A DNA stretch of 64,000 nt, from positions 1,536,804 through 1,600,803 of the forward strand of contig NJPS01000010.1 in NCBI GenBank assembly GCA_002946415.1, read 5' to 3'. A model generated the notes under the pieces. The model saw only the letters and a program-made list of their open reading frames with translations. It did not search any database and had not been told where the DNA came from. Position numbers and translations under genes: made by a program. Shown one piece after another: positions 1 to 10,834 of this stretch (position 1 is its first letter; each line of letters opens with the position of its first letter). This DNA comes from Rutstroemia sp. NJR-2017a BVV2. Its lineage: Eukaryota; Ascomycota; Leotiomycetes; Helotiales; Rutstroemiaceae.

Positions 1-389
1 ACTTGAAATTTGATTGAGACCTGCATATAATTAGTTTACCGTGCCCGCAGAGCTTGAATCTTGACAGCGTCACATATGACCCCGATATAGATGGAATATA
101 ACTCGCAATCTTTTCCTAAAAGTACTTCAAAGTAGCGTGAAGCCTCTCTAGGTGCTGCATATTATTTCTCAAAATCATTGAGAACTTCTCAGCAGCGTGA
201 ATGGAAATTCTAACCAACGGGCCAAATGCAGCAACGTAACGTTTATCACTTCCCGGTTTCTCAAGCGTGGGGGCATAAGTGTCGTATTTCTTCTCAAGGT
301 GACTGATTATCATTTGTAAACACTTATCATTATGGGTATAGGCAGCTGTTCGAGGCAGGTTGTGCCTCTTACTGGATAAGCTAGAAATA

Positions 390-2760
390 AAGTTAGTGGA
401 ACCCCATTATGAAGGCTGGGTGGGTCATACATGAAATTTGTGACCTAGTGATTGATATGAGAGGCACAGTACTTACACCATCTTGGTTCTGCTCAACAGA
501 AAGTAGGAATGTAACAACTCTTACATCGTCAAACCGAACAGCCCACATCAGCAGAGTTCCCGGAATTCGATGTTCCAGATCGGTACCAAAAGGGAAATTT
601 GCATATGATATATCCACGTGAGTGAAGGCTTCAACACTCGCGCCACCATTTCGACCAAGTCTTTTCTGTGGGCAGAAATGATAATACTTCTATCAAAGAC
701 ATGAGCCAATGTAGAGGGGTCTCTCCGGTATGAGACGCAATCGATGCGTCTGCTCCGTTGCTTAGTAACCACCGGACTGAAATGGGATGACCAGATCTGC
801 AGGCACACAAGAGAGGAGTTTCCCTAAACGAAGTTTTTCTACACAAGAATTTTAGTACCAAGCCCACTTTCTTGCTTTTATAAAGCCATTAGAGTTGATG
901 GAGTGATTCATAAGTTAAAATCTACGCCCTTCTCCACCAAATGCACGAGTAAAGAAAGTCCACAGTAAGCAGCGGCAAAATGTACAAGGCAGTCGCCTGA
1001 CTGATTGTCTTTAATATTCCTGATTTTTTCATATGTTCCCAATGAGTCGAGTGAGAATTCGGCTGACTTCGGAAAGGGCTGTGGAACCCGTGCAATATCT
1101 GACTGAGATGCTACCAGAAAGCACCAGTTCCAGCGTGCCCATATCTGAGAAGTGTTTTATTTTATGTGTCTGTATCAGGATCCAGTAGTCTCAGATCTTT
1201 CATAGCCATCCTACAAGAGTTACGAGAACTGGTGTCGTGATAATTTTTCCAAAGGGTGCTGGGTGGGATGGGAATATTACAAGCTGTATGTATTCGATGC
1301 AAATACGCTTGAGACATTTCATGTCCCGCAACATCAGCTCTGCGGAGTGATATAATACCTCTCAAAATGCTGCTCAACTCTATAACTATTGATATAGAAG
1401 GATGAAGAAGAGAAAAGACCGCGTCTATTTTCAGTGTCGGCAAACGCAAAGGTTTTAGCAACGAAGTTCTGTACAGATGGGTCGAGATCTCCCATTCGCT
1501 GCCATGATAAGAGGCGGTGCTTGGAACCAAGACTCTCCCAATCGGGAGCTTTTGATATAATGCTTGGGCCAGAGGGTTGTGGTAGGCTTGTTTGGTGTGG
1601 CTGCTCGGTGCAGCATGAAATTTTAGGGTTGGTAGCCGCAGAGTTGGTCATCCCACTCGGTAGAAGATTGGCAGTCAACGCAACAGTGGTATCCTCAGAC
1701 TTCGCAACAACATCAGGGTTATTGGTTAACATACTAGCATGGAGGTTTCTATGTCAAGAATCCATTGTAGAATACTAATAACACGCTTGAAACTTCCTTT
1801 ACTAGGATCTCTGTCCAAAGCGTTCATCAACACAGCTTCCCAAGTCCTTGTAGAACATTTTCCCTTGCCAAAGTCGAACCATCATTTCAGATGACTTCGA
1901 TGCTGTGGCATATAGTTAAGCCCCTATGTCTGGAGACTCTATCTTAGCTCTCCCTAGAGCCTTTTGAAACCGCGTAGGACTTGCGAGGACAGCCATAACC
2001 TCGCTGAGTTTATTTTAAAATGATGGTGGGAGTAACGAATTGACGGCAAACATCTGCCCTCGTAGAATCCAATTCTCAAACTTTGCTGCTCACAGAACTT
2101 CACCAGAGTCTCTGAGATTATATATTGCTTGAAGGCGCTCTTCACCTTTCAGCTCGTCCGAAACCATAAGGTCGAACGGGTTACGTCCCTCTATTGCGAG
2201 GGACCATGCCAATAATCCGAATGAATAAATATCAGTCTTCCGAAGAACACTTTAGGGGCCGAACGAGAACTCTCTGGAGAGCGCAAGGTGCGTGATCCAC
2301 CAATAGAAACCTCGTTCGCCTCGACTGCTTCGATGGTGGCGGATCCGAAGTCAGCTAGCTTTGCAACGTATGTGTATTCCGCATGGGACCGAACAAGAAT
2401 ATTTTCTGGTTTGATGCCGCTATAAATGATGTTGTTCTCGTGTGAGACTTTCAGCCGACAAGCAACCCCAAGACAAAGATTCAGTTGATCTTTCTGTAAT
2501 TGGCGGCTCCTCATTTCCTAGACGTCTGTGGTGGGCAGCAGTCGATAAGGAGAGAAGCCTCAAAGGTTTGGCTGATACAGCTAGCATAAAAGCTACAGAA
2601 GTCGGTCTAGAGACCGACAATGAGAATCCGTGTGGAGTTCAAACTTCTCAACCCATACCGTCGAGGGGCATGCTCCTCCTAGGACTCGAGAAACTCCTGC
2701 GCAATATGCTCCAAAATTTTCGGCTGATGCGTAAATGCACTGGAATGGGAATCGCTTAAT
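390..2760 (-). pseudogene. Decayed protein kinase-ankyrin repeat gene
   Basis: On the minus strand, pieces of one gene appear in order but in different frames. Around 2514-2270 there is a kinase catalytic loop reading YSGIKPENILV, where the usual catalytic Asp (HSDIKPEN) is Gly, followed by the Mg-binding DFGSA. After a frameshift, 2240-2150 gives kinase subdomain IX (KTDIYSFGLLAWSLA, then EGRNPFD). Further downstream, 867-630 and 617-395 hold ankyrin-like repeats (ETPLLCACRSGH, RWLLSNGADASI, GETPLHWL, then GTLLMWAVRFDDVRVVTFLL), also separated by frameshifts. Kinase plus ankyrin fusions are common accessory genes in Pezizomycotina. The lost Asp, the frameshifts and the absence of a continuous splice model show that it is dead. 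The boundaries are approximate, and the 1160-1740 segment between the domains contains only short open frames. Confidence 0.7.
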
Positions 2761-3058
2761 ACGACACAGAAGTTGTGTTTGTAGAGTAGAAAGATATTAA
2801 TCCATTGCTGAGATAAAAGATAATTCGTTGAATCGAAAACCTCGCCGATCTTCTGAATCTGCCGAAGGAACCATCATTTCGTCCTTTGCACTGTCGTTGA
2901 ACAATTGAGAACGGTAACAGGATTGCTTTCATCTACGCACAGCGATCACAGAGCAATAGAATGCCCAAATCTCTGTATGCTGTTTTCGGCGCCAAGGACG
3001 GTGTAGAGCCATCCGGTTCACGGCAAGAATCCAGCTTGCATTTTGTATCTCCCGAACC

Positions 3059-3250
3059 GTGAGGAGCTTCCACCGAGCAGATTGGCTGCATAATCCTCGG
3101 CGTGGTATCTATCGACATCCTAATACATTGGGCGAAGCTTCTGAGAGCTTGAATGCGTTCATGGATTTGTACTCTCTTGGCACGATTCTAGTTGAGATAT
3201 CGGAATGCCGCGGATTGAACTTTCTTGTGCAAGGTAAACGACACCTTTCC
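3059..3250 (+). pseudogene. Relic of a fungal HET-associated kinase-like gene
   Basis: The plus strand encodes a short stretch with the signature of the kinase-like domain found in fungal prion-inhibition/heterokaryon-incompatibility proteins. A GWLH-like ADWLHN is followed by IYRHPNTLGEAS and then MDLYSLGTILVEISECR, which matches the family's subdomain IX (DLYSLG.ILLEI..WR). Nothing upstream or downstream continues the domain in frame, so this looks like a fragment rather than an expressed gene. It lies opposite in orientation to the kinase-ankyrin relic next to it and comes from a different kinase subfamily, so two dead genes sit side by side. Confidence 0.55.
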
Positions 3251-4470
3251 GCTCAGCCAGATCGCGCAGGTCCACTCATTTCTGCTAGGCGGGAAAAGAA
3301 AAAGGCAGCACATCCAAGATAAAGGCAAAAGTGGGTGACACATACAGCATGGTGTCTAGCAGGCGAGAATAATAATGAACTGAAGGCAGCTGCGGTTCTA
3401 GACTCCATCATCAACAAGCGGTAGAGCTGTAGAGCTTAGGCAGGTCCGGAATATTCAAAAAAGTCCATTGTTGCAGCCATCGTCTATGATGCCGTCATCA
3501 TCACCTGCAATCTAAGAGCCAATGCCGCAGGTGCATCTTTTACTAGACCTTCGAACCCAATGGGTTGCCATGAATAGCCAAGCGCCTCGGCTTCCTTGGC
3601 TATATCGCTGCTGACTTCTAAATATTCGGTGAGAATGTCGCAAAATCTTCCCAGTATAGGATTGCGGCGTCTGTGGCTAGATGCTGCCAGAGACGTGTCA
3701 AAGCCAAAACCTCCTGGTGGAGTTCGGTGGGTAGCTTCATGATATTGCGGAACGATTCGGATGTCATGACTGCGGAATTTGGGTGGAGTTCCGCTGATGG
3801 TTGTTTATTTTGTAGTAATCCTCAGCGACGCGAGCTGTGAGAAGTCGTGAAAGCATCGGAATTCCATCGTACTTCGTAGGTACCGTACCGGCAACTGACC
3901 CTGTAACTTTAGGCCCTGGCCCGCCCCGCCAAACCCAATCGCACGCACGTGTACAGCAGCAACATCCTCTGTCAAACCACGGAAAAGCCAATCGGACGTC
4001 TTACCAACGCGCCTGAAGCTTACATCAAGTTCACAGCCCCTCTTCCTGTTGCGGGCCCACGTACAACGTACGGAGATATTTCAAATACCTGCATTATCAT
4101 GCAAGGATCCGACTCGGAAGGAATTGCGAACCGCCGTTGTTTGACGTACAGCCGCACATCACTCAGAATTATTGCGCGTCGCACGGCAGAACTGGGCTAG
4201 TCTTGCGACGAGAGGGCGCTTCTTAATTGGGCAGTCTGTAGCTGCTCGAACCTCGGTCTATTCATATGCTTATGTCTGATCAGTCACGTCTCCAGTTCTT
4301 CCCCTCTTCTACTTTTGCTATTTATTGATCTACATATTTCTCTGCATTGCCTTGCTTTGTGCTTTTGTGTGATCCATCAAAGCCCAAGAAGTTGTCCTAC
4401 GTAGCACCAAACATTCCACAAAGAATCTCACAGTATTTTCATTCGCCGTCAGATCGACCAGACAGCCAGT
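3251..4470. other. Intergenic: relic-rich, then monooxygenase promoter
   Basis: No intact gene is recognised. On the minus strand 3767-3619 reads a short Leu-rich peptide (begins MTSESFRNIMKLPTEL) that stops after about 50 codons. This may be another fragment, but I could not assign it. The final 300 bases are pyrimidine-rich and look like the promoter and 5' leader of the monooxygenase. Confidence 0.4.
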
Positions 4471-6024
4471 ATGGGTTCGATAGAGAAGAACAGCAGCACT
4501 GATTTCGATGTCATCATCGTCGGTGCGGGAATTTCTGGAATAAACTCTGCATAGTCAGTATCCCTTCGAGCTCAGTGGCGTTTATCCGCCAGCTCAAACA
4601 AGCACTAATGAACATGCAGTCGTGTGCAATCAGAACTCCCACGATACAAATATACTATTCTGGAAGCCCGAGGAGCAATGGGTGGAACATGGGATCTCTT
4701 CCGGTTCCCTGGCATTCGATCAGATTCGGATTTACATACGTTTGGATTTCCGTGGCGACCATGGCAGAGTCCGAAGTCACTTGCGGATGGGGAATCAATC
4801 CGCACATACATCAAAGAATCTGCAGAAGAGTATGGCATCGATCGAAACATTCGATTTCACCACAGAGTCCTCTCTGCAGATTGGTCGACGGACGACCAAC
4901 AGTGGTCAGTGACTGTGGAAGCGGATGGCATGCAGAGCACATTAAAGGGACGGTGGATCATCTGGGGTACGGGATACTACGACTACAATGAGCCATTGAA
5001 GGTTGACATTCCTGGACTGGAAAACTTCCAAGGGAAGGTTATTCATCCTCAATTCTGGCCGGAGGATCTCGATTACACAAATAAGAGAATAGCTGTGATA
5101 GGGAGTGGTGCAACTGCTGTCACTCTCATTCCAAATCTCGTCGACAAGGCTGCCAAAGTAACAATGGTACAACGCAGTCCTTCGTATGTGATGGGTGTTC
5201 CAAATGTAGACCCCTCGGCTGAGCTCCTGAGGAAATATCTTCCATCCTGGATGGCCAGTCAACTCATACGCTGGAAATACCTGATGATACCCTTGCTCTT
5301 CTTCAACTTTTGTCGAACGTTTCCCAATTTCGCGAAGAAGCTTGTTAAGCGTGGAATGCAAGCGGAACTCCCACCTTCTGTCTCTGTCGATCCACACTTC
5401 AACCCTCGTTACACTCCCTGGGAGCAGCGTTTGTGCGCGTGTCCTGACAACGACTTTTTCAAATGCTTGGGTAGCGGAAAAGCTGATGTCGTTACCGGCA
5501 GCATCAAGACTGTCACCGCAGATAGTATCGTCACTGAGTCGGGAGATACCGTCGATGTTGACATAATTGTTACCGCCACGGGTTTGAAGATGCTAGTTGG
5601 TGGACATGCCAAAATATCCGTTGATGGTGAGCCATTCGACTTCGCAGCCAAATATGTCTGGAAAGGTGTAATGCTTCAAGATCTGCCCAACTCCTGCATT
5701 GTTTTTGGCTACGCCAATGCGTCGTGGACACTAGGTGCTGACGCCACGGCCCAAATGGTGTGCCGAATGCTCAAACACATGGATAGCAACAATTTCTTTG
5801 CAGCAATTCCTCGAGTCCAGCGAGGCGAAAGCTTGAAGCCAAAGCCAATGCTGAATCTCAATTCGACATATATCGAGAAGGCTAAAGGATTACTGCCTAA
5901 GGGTGGGGACAAGGGTCCTTGGGTTCCTAGGACAAATTATTTCGTTGATTATTGGGTTGCACGGTACGGTAGTTTGACGCAGGATATGGAGTTCATTGGT
6001 CGTGAACATGATAAAGATTTATGA
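4471..6024 (+). CDS. FAD-dependent (Baeyer-Villiger type) monooxygenase
   Basis: Predicted flavoprotein monooxygenase of 495 aa, the class that inserts oxygen into ketones or hydroxylates small metabolites using FAD and NADPH. It has two exons: 4471-4553 and 4620-6024. The 66-nt intron splits the Tyr codon after GISGINSA, and the joined frame is continuous. The FAD-binding GxGxxG (VGAGISG) lies near residue 20, followed by GGTWDLFRFPGIRSDSD, typical of the family. The type I Baeyer-Villiger fingerprint FxGxxxHxxxWP is present as FQGKVIHPQFWP at about residue 164, and the NADPH-binding second Rossmann motif (VIGSGATA) is near residue 190. The length is normal and no signal peptide is visible. 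The substrate cannot be read from sequence, and no partner biosynthetic genes are adjacent. Confidence 0.9.
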
Positions 6025-6683
6025 TTTTAAACGGAGTGGCTTTTTTGACTTTGTACATATGTATGGCGTACACATACTGTAGATAGGGGAGGCTCTGAGA
6101 TGGAATTACGGCCGGCGTTCAAATATGCGAATATAATACGTTCTTACTCCTCACACGGCGAGTCATCAACTGTTTATGCATCGTAAGCTTCAAATCTATC
6201 CTACTCTATGCAATATTGCCCGCATCATGAGACTCTAAGTGCCGGGGAACTAACTGCCTCGCTGCCAAGTATTAGCTCACCCGACTCGGCAAACTTGCCT
6301 TGGCTGACTCATTAGATCAGCACCAGGATCTTACAGATTCATGAACCATAATCACATCATCTAAGATAAATGCTGTAACTTATGCATTCCAGAACTGTCT
6401 ATTTCTCATCTTTGTAGTAATTAAGCCCTATGGGTCTCTTCCATGGTTAAGCTTATTTTTGAAGCTCCGACAATATTGCGCAATGTGGCGGTAGAAGCTG
6501 GGAGAAGAAGCGAGGGAAGTTTTCCGAGATGCAACGATCGTGAAGCCGAGGATTTTGCGGGGGACTTTAGGTCACTTCTAGACGATGCAAGAAAGAATAT
6601 TATACGAAAGAATCTTTGCATATTCAGAAACTCGCAAAGAACCAAAGATTTTCTAAAATATAGATCTCCTAGATCTGTATAGA
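6025..6683. other. Intergenic, nothing recognised
   Basis: Region between the convergent monooxygenase and unknown gene. It holds only short overlapping frames on both strands (about 75-80 codons around 6421-6682) with no family resemblance. I see no repeat or RNA gene. Confidence 0.4.
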
Positions 6684-7403
6684 CTAATGTAGTGGCCTCA
6701 AAACTTCTTCCAACTCCTCACACTCCTTCGGATCAGCAAAAAACCTCGCTCCCAACCTCTCCAAAATCCTACACCTCTCCTCCATCGTAACCGCCAACCT
6801 CAACCTCCCCGTCTCCGGCTGCCCCTCGTCCTCCTCATCAAACCCCAAAGCCCACGCTCCACCCCTCTCCCACCCCCAAAACCTACACATCCGCTCCTCT
6901 CCCTCCGCCTCCTTCCTTCCCATCCCCACCTGCGCAAACCGTCGCTGATTAGCCCACAGTTTCCCACCGGTCTTCAGTAGCTGACGTGCGAATGCGTCTT
7001 CTTTTGCTTGTTCGTCTATAGGGAAACGATGAGTTGGCGGGGAAAGACGGTCGAAGCCGAGGAAGGCCATGTCGACTACGTCGGCGCATTCTTTGATCAC
7101 GACGCCCCCGCGACACGGCCAAGCGTAGATGACGCAGCCTTCGCTTTCGAAGACGCAGCGGCGCCAGGTGTCGAATGGGAGGCCGGGACCGCAGACAGTG
7201 GTGCGGCGCGTGCCGTTGGGTGGAAGAGGTCGGGGTCCATGGGTGAGGTGGGTGTGCTGGGTTGTGCGCCCATTGATGGAGAGATGTGAAGAGGTAGATT
7301 CAGGTGATTCCGATGATGTTGAAATAAGCTATTTGAATTCCAGCCAAGTTATCAAGGGCAGGAAGTGAGAAGATACGTAGAACTGTGACTGGAAAGCTGT
7401 CAT
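6684..7403 (-). CDS. Hypothetical protein, about 223 aa
   Basis: I do not recognise the family. The long exon 7328-6684 is continuous and coding-like, with VCGPGLPFDTWRRCVFESEG, KECADVVDMAFLGFDRLSPP and a charged C-terminus rich in Glu and Arg. It has no in-frame Met near its 5' end. A model with a 27-nt first exon (7403-7377, beginning MTAFQSQFY), a 48-nt GT-AG intron and the long exon keeps frame and gives 223 aa. The start is therefore tentative, although the frame itself is convincing. No signal peptide, membrane segment or known motif is visible. It converges on the monooxygenase. Confidence 0.5.
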
Positions 7404-8526
7404 TACTTAATAGGTTAGCTGATGAAGATTACCAACAGGCTATTTTGTTTGCCAAGACGAAGTTCAGAATGCTGTGGGAGACACTTATACCACAGTAACA
7501 CTGAGTCAAATCCTTCTCAATATAGTAGATTATATCTCAGTCGCCGCGCAAACCTTTGCACAGGCAGGTACTCTGTTTAAATTTGATATTCCATCCATCT
7601 ACTCTGTACCCTTACGGCTCTGATAGACCCTGTCTCTCCGGGTCAGAAATAACCGGCCGACAATATTACCCAAAAGATATTTGGACAATGAAAATATTAT
7701 AATATCTTAGAGTGTTTAGAATATTTGTCTGATAATAGTAACCAGCTTCAATATATTGTCCTAAATCGGCCTGTTTTTTCTACGCCGAAGAGCCTGTCAA
7801 CTCAACTCATCATAACCAGACAAATAAACAATCATATGGTATTCCCACTTGGACTTATCCATATCAAAACTCTCAAGGCTACAATCCTTCGAACTCAATT
7901 TCATGATATTTCCTTTTCCTCCAGCGGTAATCCGCGAATTGAGAAAGTCCGCCCAACATCCACGCCGGTGGGGTCGTCTCCCCGCTCTCGTTCTGCGGCC
8001 CCGTACGTTTTGGGATATTCCCCGCCATGGGCTTTCGGATATCTTTCCCTAGCGATTCCAGAGGATGACATAAGCGTTTAACTATAAGCCGAAATCCCCC
8101 CGTTTCGGCAAACTTACCTTCCACCCACACAAGAATTTCCTCACGAATCAACTCGTATGACGGGTATGCGTGGTGCGTAGGGCTTTTCTTCTGGTGAGGA
8201 AATATTTTATCATGGAAGGAAAGCTTTTCGCTGGCCACCCCACATAGATATCTTATCGTGCGGATTGTGGGTTATTTTGAGTGATGTGATGGGTGATATG
8301 TAGGTAGAGGTTCGGAGTAGAATTCTTGTGATTTGCATGGGGATATGGGGGAATTTTTGATATAAGTATACTCTTTTCTTCTTCCTCTACTTTGTGAGTT
8401 CGGTGTTTGTCTACTTGCTTCTACTTTCCTGCTTGTATTTGTTGTGCTTCTCGAGAATAGGAGTTTTACAGTCTTTCTTGCATCTTTAACATACGTATTT
8501 CTATTTATCCTGTTCGCTGGTTGAAG
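7404..8526. other. Intergenic with a MITE and transporter promoter
   Basis: Apart from the inverted-repeat element at 7634-7792, no gene is recognised. Overlapping frames at 7725-8238 are not supported by motifs and partly arise from the element itself. The last 200 bases are T/C-rich and probably form the 5' leader of the sugar transporter. Confidence 0.4.
7634..7792. mobile_element. MITE, short copy (159 bp)
   Basis: Non-autonomous inverted-repeat element. The right end is ggcctgttttttctacgccg followed by aagag. The left end (7634 onward, ctctccgggtcagaa...) is its degenerate reverse complement. The element is flanked on both sides by the 5-bp direct repeat cctgt (7629-7633 and 7793-7797), a target-site duplication. 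The right-hand half (about 7705-7792) matches the right half of the 258-bp copy at 19564-19821. It has no coding capacity. The matching TIRs and the different target duplications make transposition the natural explanation. The superfamily is unclear. Confidence 0.75.
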
Positions 8527-10200
8527 ATGATAGAAGCTATATTGACTTCGTCATGGAAGTCAAAACTGCTTACACCTCCACCAAAATATGTTCAAGCTTC
8601 TATGATAGTATCTATGGGCGGGCTCTTATTCGGCCTTGATACAGGCACAATCGGTCCATTGACTGTAATGCCCCAATTCGATGAAACTTTCGGGACTCTC
8701 TCAGCTACTGTCGTACGTATCAGGCCTCCCAGCCCTCTCACTCGATATTCCCAAAAACTAACCAAACCCTCAGCATGGACTGGTAGTCTCAACTATCCTC
8801 ATCCCCGCCGCTTTCTCATCTATGTTCACCGGCCACCTCGCCAACTACGCTGGACGTCTCGCAGCCACAGCAACCGGCTCATTTATCTTCGGCATTGGTG
8901 CCGCAATCGAATGTGCTTCGGTTTCTCTGCCCATGCTCTTCGTCGGTCGCGCCATCAAAGGTATCGGCGAGGGTTTCTTCCTCAGTACATTAGTCGTATA
9001 CATCACTGAGATTTCGCCCCCTCGACATCGCGGAACTTTAGCAAGTCTCCCGCAACTGATCACCACAATGGGGGTTCTGACGGGCTACTTTACTTGTTAT
9101 GGTAGTGTGAGTATTCAATCGAGCTTGAGTTGGAGGTTGCCGTTTGCGCTGCAGGCTTTGATCGCGTTTGTTTTTACGGGGTGTACGTTGTTGTTTTTGC
9201 CCCAAAGCCCGAGGTGGTTGACGGCGAGGGGAAGATATGAGGAAGCTAATAAGGTCTGGGAATATTTGGGAGTGGGTGGTGGGGAGAGGGAGAAAGTTGA
9301 TGCAGTTGATGATACTGAGAAGACGGATCAGGAAGTTAAGGCTAAGGATATTTTAGCCGTGTTTGGGAAAGATGCTTGGAGAAGGACGGTGTTGGGTCTT
9401 TTCTTGATGGGAATGCAGCAACTCAGTGGCATCGACGGAGTCCTCTACGTAAGAAGTCCAGCCCCTTTACTCACAGCGCGAGAATTAACAACCTCTAGTA
9501 CGCACCCCTTCTTTTCCAATCCGCCGGCCTAACATCCAGCACTGCCTCCTTCCTCGCCTCCGGCATATCCGCACTCCTCATCTTCCTCACCACCATCCCC
9601 GGCTTCCTGTACGCCGACAAATGGGGCCGTAAAACCAGCACCATAATCGGCGGCATCGGGCAAACCCTCGTGATGTTCATAATCGGCATTCTCTACGCCA
9701 CCAACTCCGTGCACTCGACCTACGGCGCCGCTCGCTGGGTCGTCATCATCTGCATCTACCTGTTCGCAATCATATTCTCGGGCGCCTGGGGCGTCAGTTT
9801 CCGGGTCTATGTTTCGGAGATTCAGAGCGCGAAGACGAGGGCTGGCGCGACGAGTCTGAGTCTGAGTGTGAATTGGGTGGTGAATTGGATAGTGGCGTTT
9901 ACGACGCCGGTGTTCTTGGCGAGGAGCAGTAGTGGGTGCTATTTTTTGTGGGGTGGGGCTAGTTTGGCGACGGTGGTGGTGGCGTGGTGGTGGATGCCGG
10001 AGACGATGGGGAAGAGTTTGGAGGAGATTGATGAGGAGTTTAGGAGGAGGGGGAAGGGGAGCAGGGGATTGAGGGAGAGGGGAGGTGGTGTTGTCAGAGA
10101 TGGGGATGTTGAAGAAGGTGGGGATGGGTTGGGGGGCAAAGAGGGTGGAAGAATCGAAGTTGGAAGTCCGACATCAAGCTCTGGTGTGTCTGTGGCTTGA
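8527..10200 (+). CDS. MFS sugar transporter
   Basis: Plasma-membrane sugar/H+ symporter of the major facilitator superfamily, sugar porter family, 520 aa with about 12 membrane segments. It has three exons: 8527-8712, 8774-9448 and 9499-10200, with 61- and 50-nt introns and all phases zero. The ATG at 8527 is the first in frame. Family landmarks are visible in order: MGGLLFGLDTGTIG in TM1, GRAIKGIGEGFFLSTLVVYI with TEISPPRHRG (sugar transport signature after TM4), LPQSPRWL at the end of the first half, QQLSGIDGVLYYAPLLFQSA in TM7 across the second splice junction, DKWGRK, and PETMGKSLEEIDEEF after TM12. The C-terminal tail is Gly/Glu-rich and cytosolic. Substrate specificity cannot be assigned. 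Confidence 0.92.
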
Positions 10201-10457
10201 ACTCTCTGGAAGAGAATGCATAGCAGAGGTAACATAGAAAGGAAAGTAGACCCTGAGCCAAGGACCGGTATAGAAAAGAAGGATATAACATAGAATTTAG
10301 AGTTGATATATAGACCACACATAGAACTCCATACCGATTAGATTAGATCAGATCACAATAAACATAGACCACAGCATATAAAAAGTATCAAAATAAACAA
10401 AATCATAATCAAAAAGAGAAATAAAAAATATATTAAAATCAACAAACCAGAAACCAT

Positions 10458-10667
10458 CTACCAACCCACCCCCCTAATACGAAACACACCACCAGGCAAA
10501 GACGTAGGTAAATCAGTTACAATAACTGTGACCGGAAGAGCCGGGGTAGGCGCACCGGCGCCCTTGAGTGGATGCCCGTGGTGGGGATATTTGGGGAGCT
10601 CGAAGGCGGTGCTGGAGCTGGTTAGGAGGAGGGTGGTGAGCGCGGGGAGGAGAGGCGCGAGCTTCAT
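10458..10667 (-). CDS. Small secreted peptide, 69 aa
   Basis: Short single-exon gene beginning MKLAPLLPALTTLLL, a typical signal peptide ending near STAFE, followed by a mature part of about 45 residues with Pro, Gly and His (YPHHGHPLKG, LPTSLPGGVFRI) and no cysteine. An in-frame upstream Met would add 60 low-complexity residues encoded by the GGTTGCTT tandem repeat, so I chose the internal Met. No family is recognised. It converges on the sugar transporter. It could be a small secreted effector-like or wall-associated peptide, but its short length leaves doubt that it is a gene at all. Confidence 0.4.
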   Translation of the reverse strand: MKLAPLLPALTTLLLTSSSTAFELPKYPHHGHPLKGAGAPTPALPVTVIVTDLPTSLPGGVFRIRGVGW

Positions 10668-10756
10668 TTTTTGAGATGGAGCTGGGTTTTGTTTTGGGTT
10701 TGGGTTTGGTTGTGTTGTGCTGTGGTTTGTGCTGTGGTTGTGGTTGTAGTTGTGCT

Positions 10757-10834
10757 TAAGGACACTGGTTTGTTTGTATGCTTGTTTGCTTGGTTGCTTG
10801 TTTGCTTGGTTGCTTGGTTGCTTGGTTATTTTCT
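10757..10834. repeat. Tandem TTGCTTGG-type microsatellite
   Basis: A run of about 75 bases made of imperfect 8-base units (ttgcttgg, with tttgcttgg and ttgtttgc variants), immediately 5' of the small secreted peptide gene. Read on the minus strand it yields a Gln/Asn/Lys-rich artefact. Confidence 0.7.

Noticed and set aside
7849..8238. Overlapping 67-119 codon frames near the short MITE
   Set aside because: Frames on both strands, starting at or beside the element, with no motif or upstream coding context.
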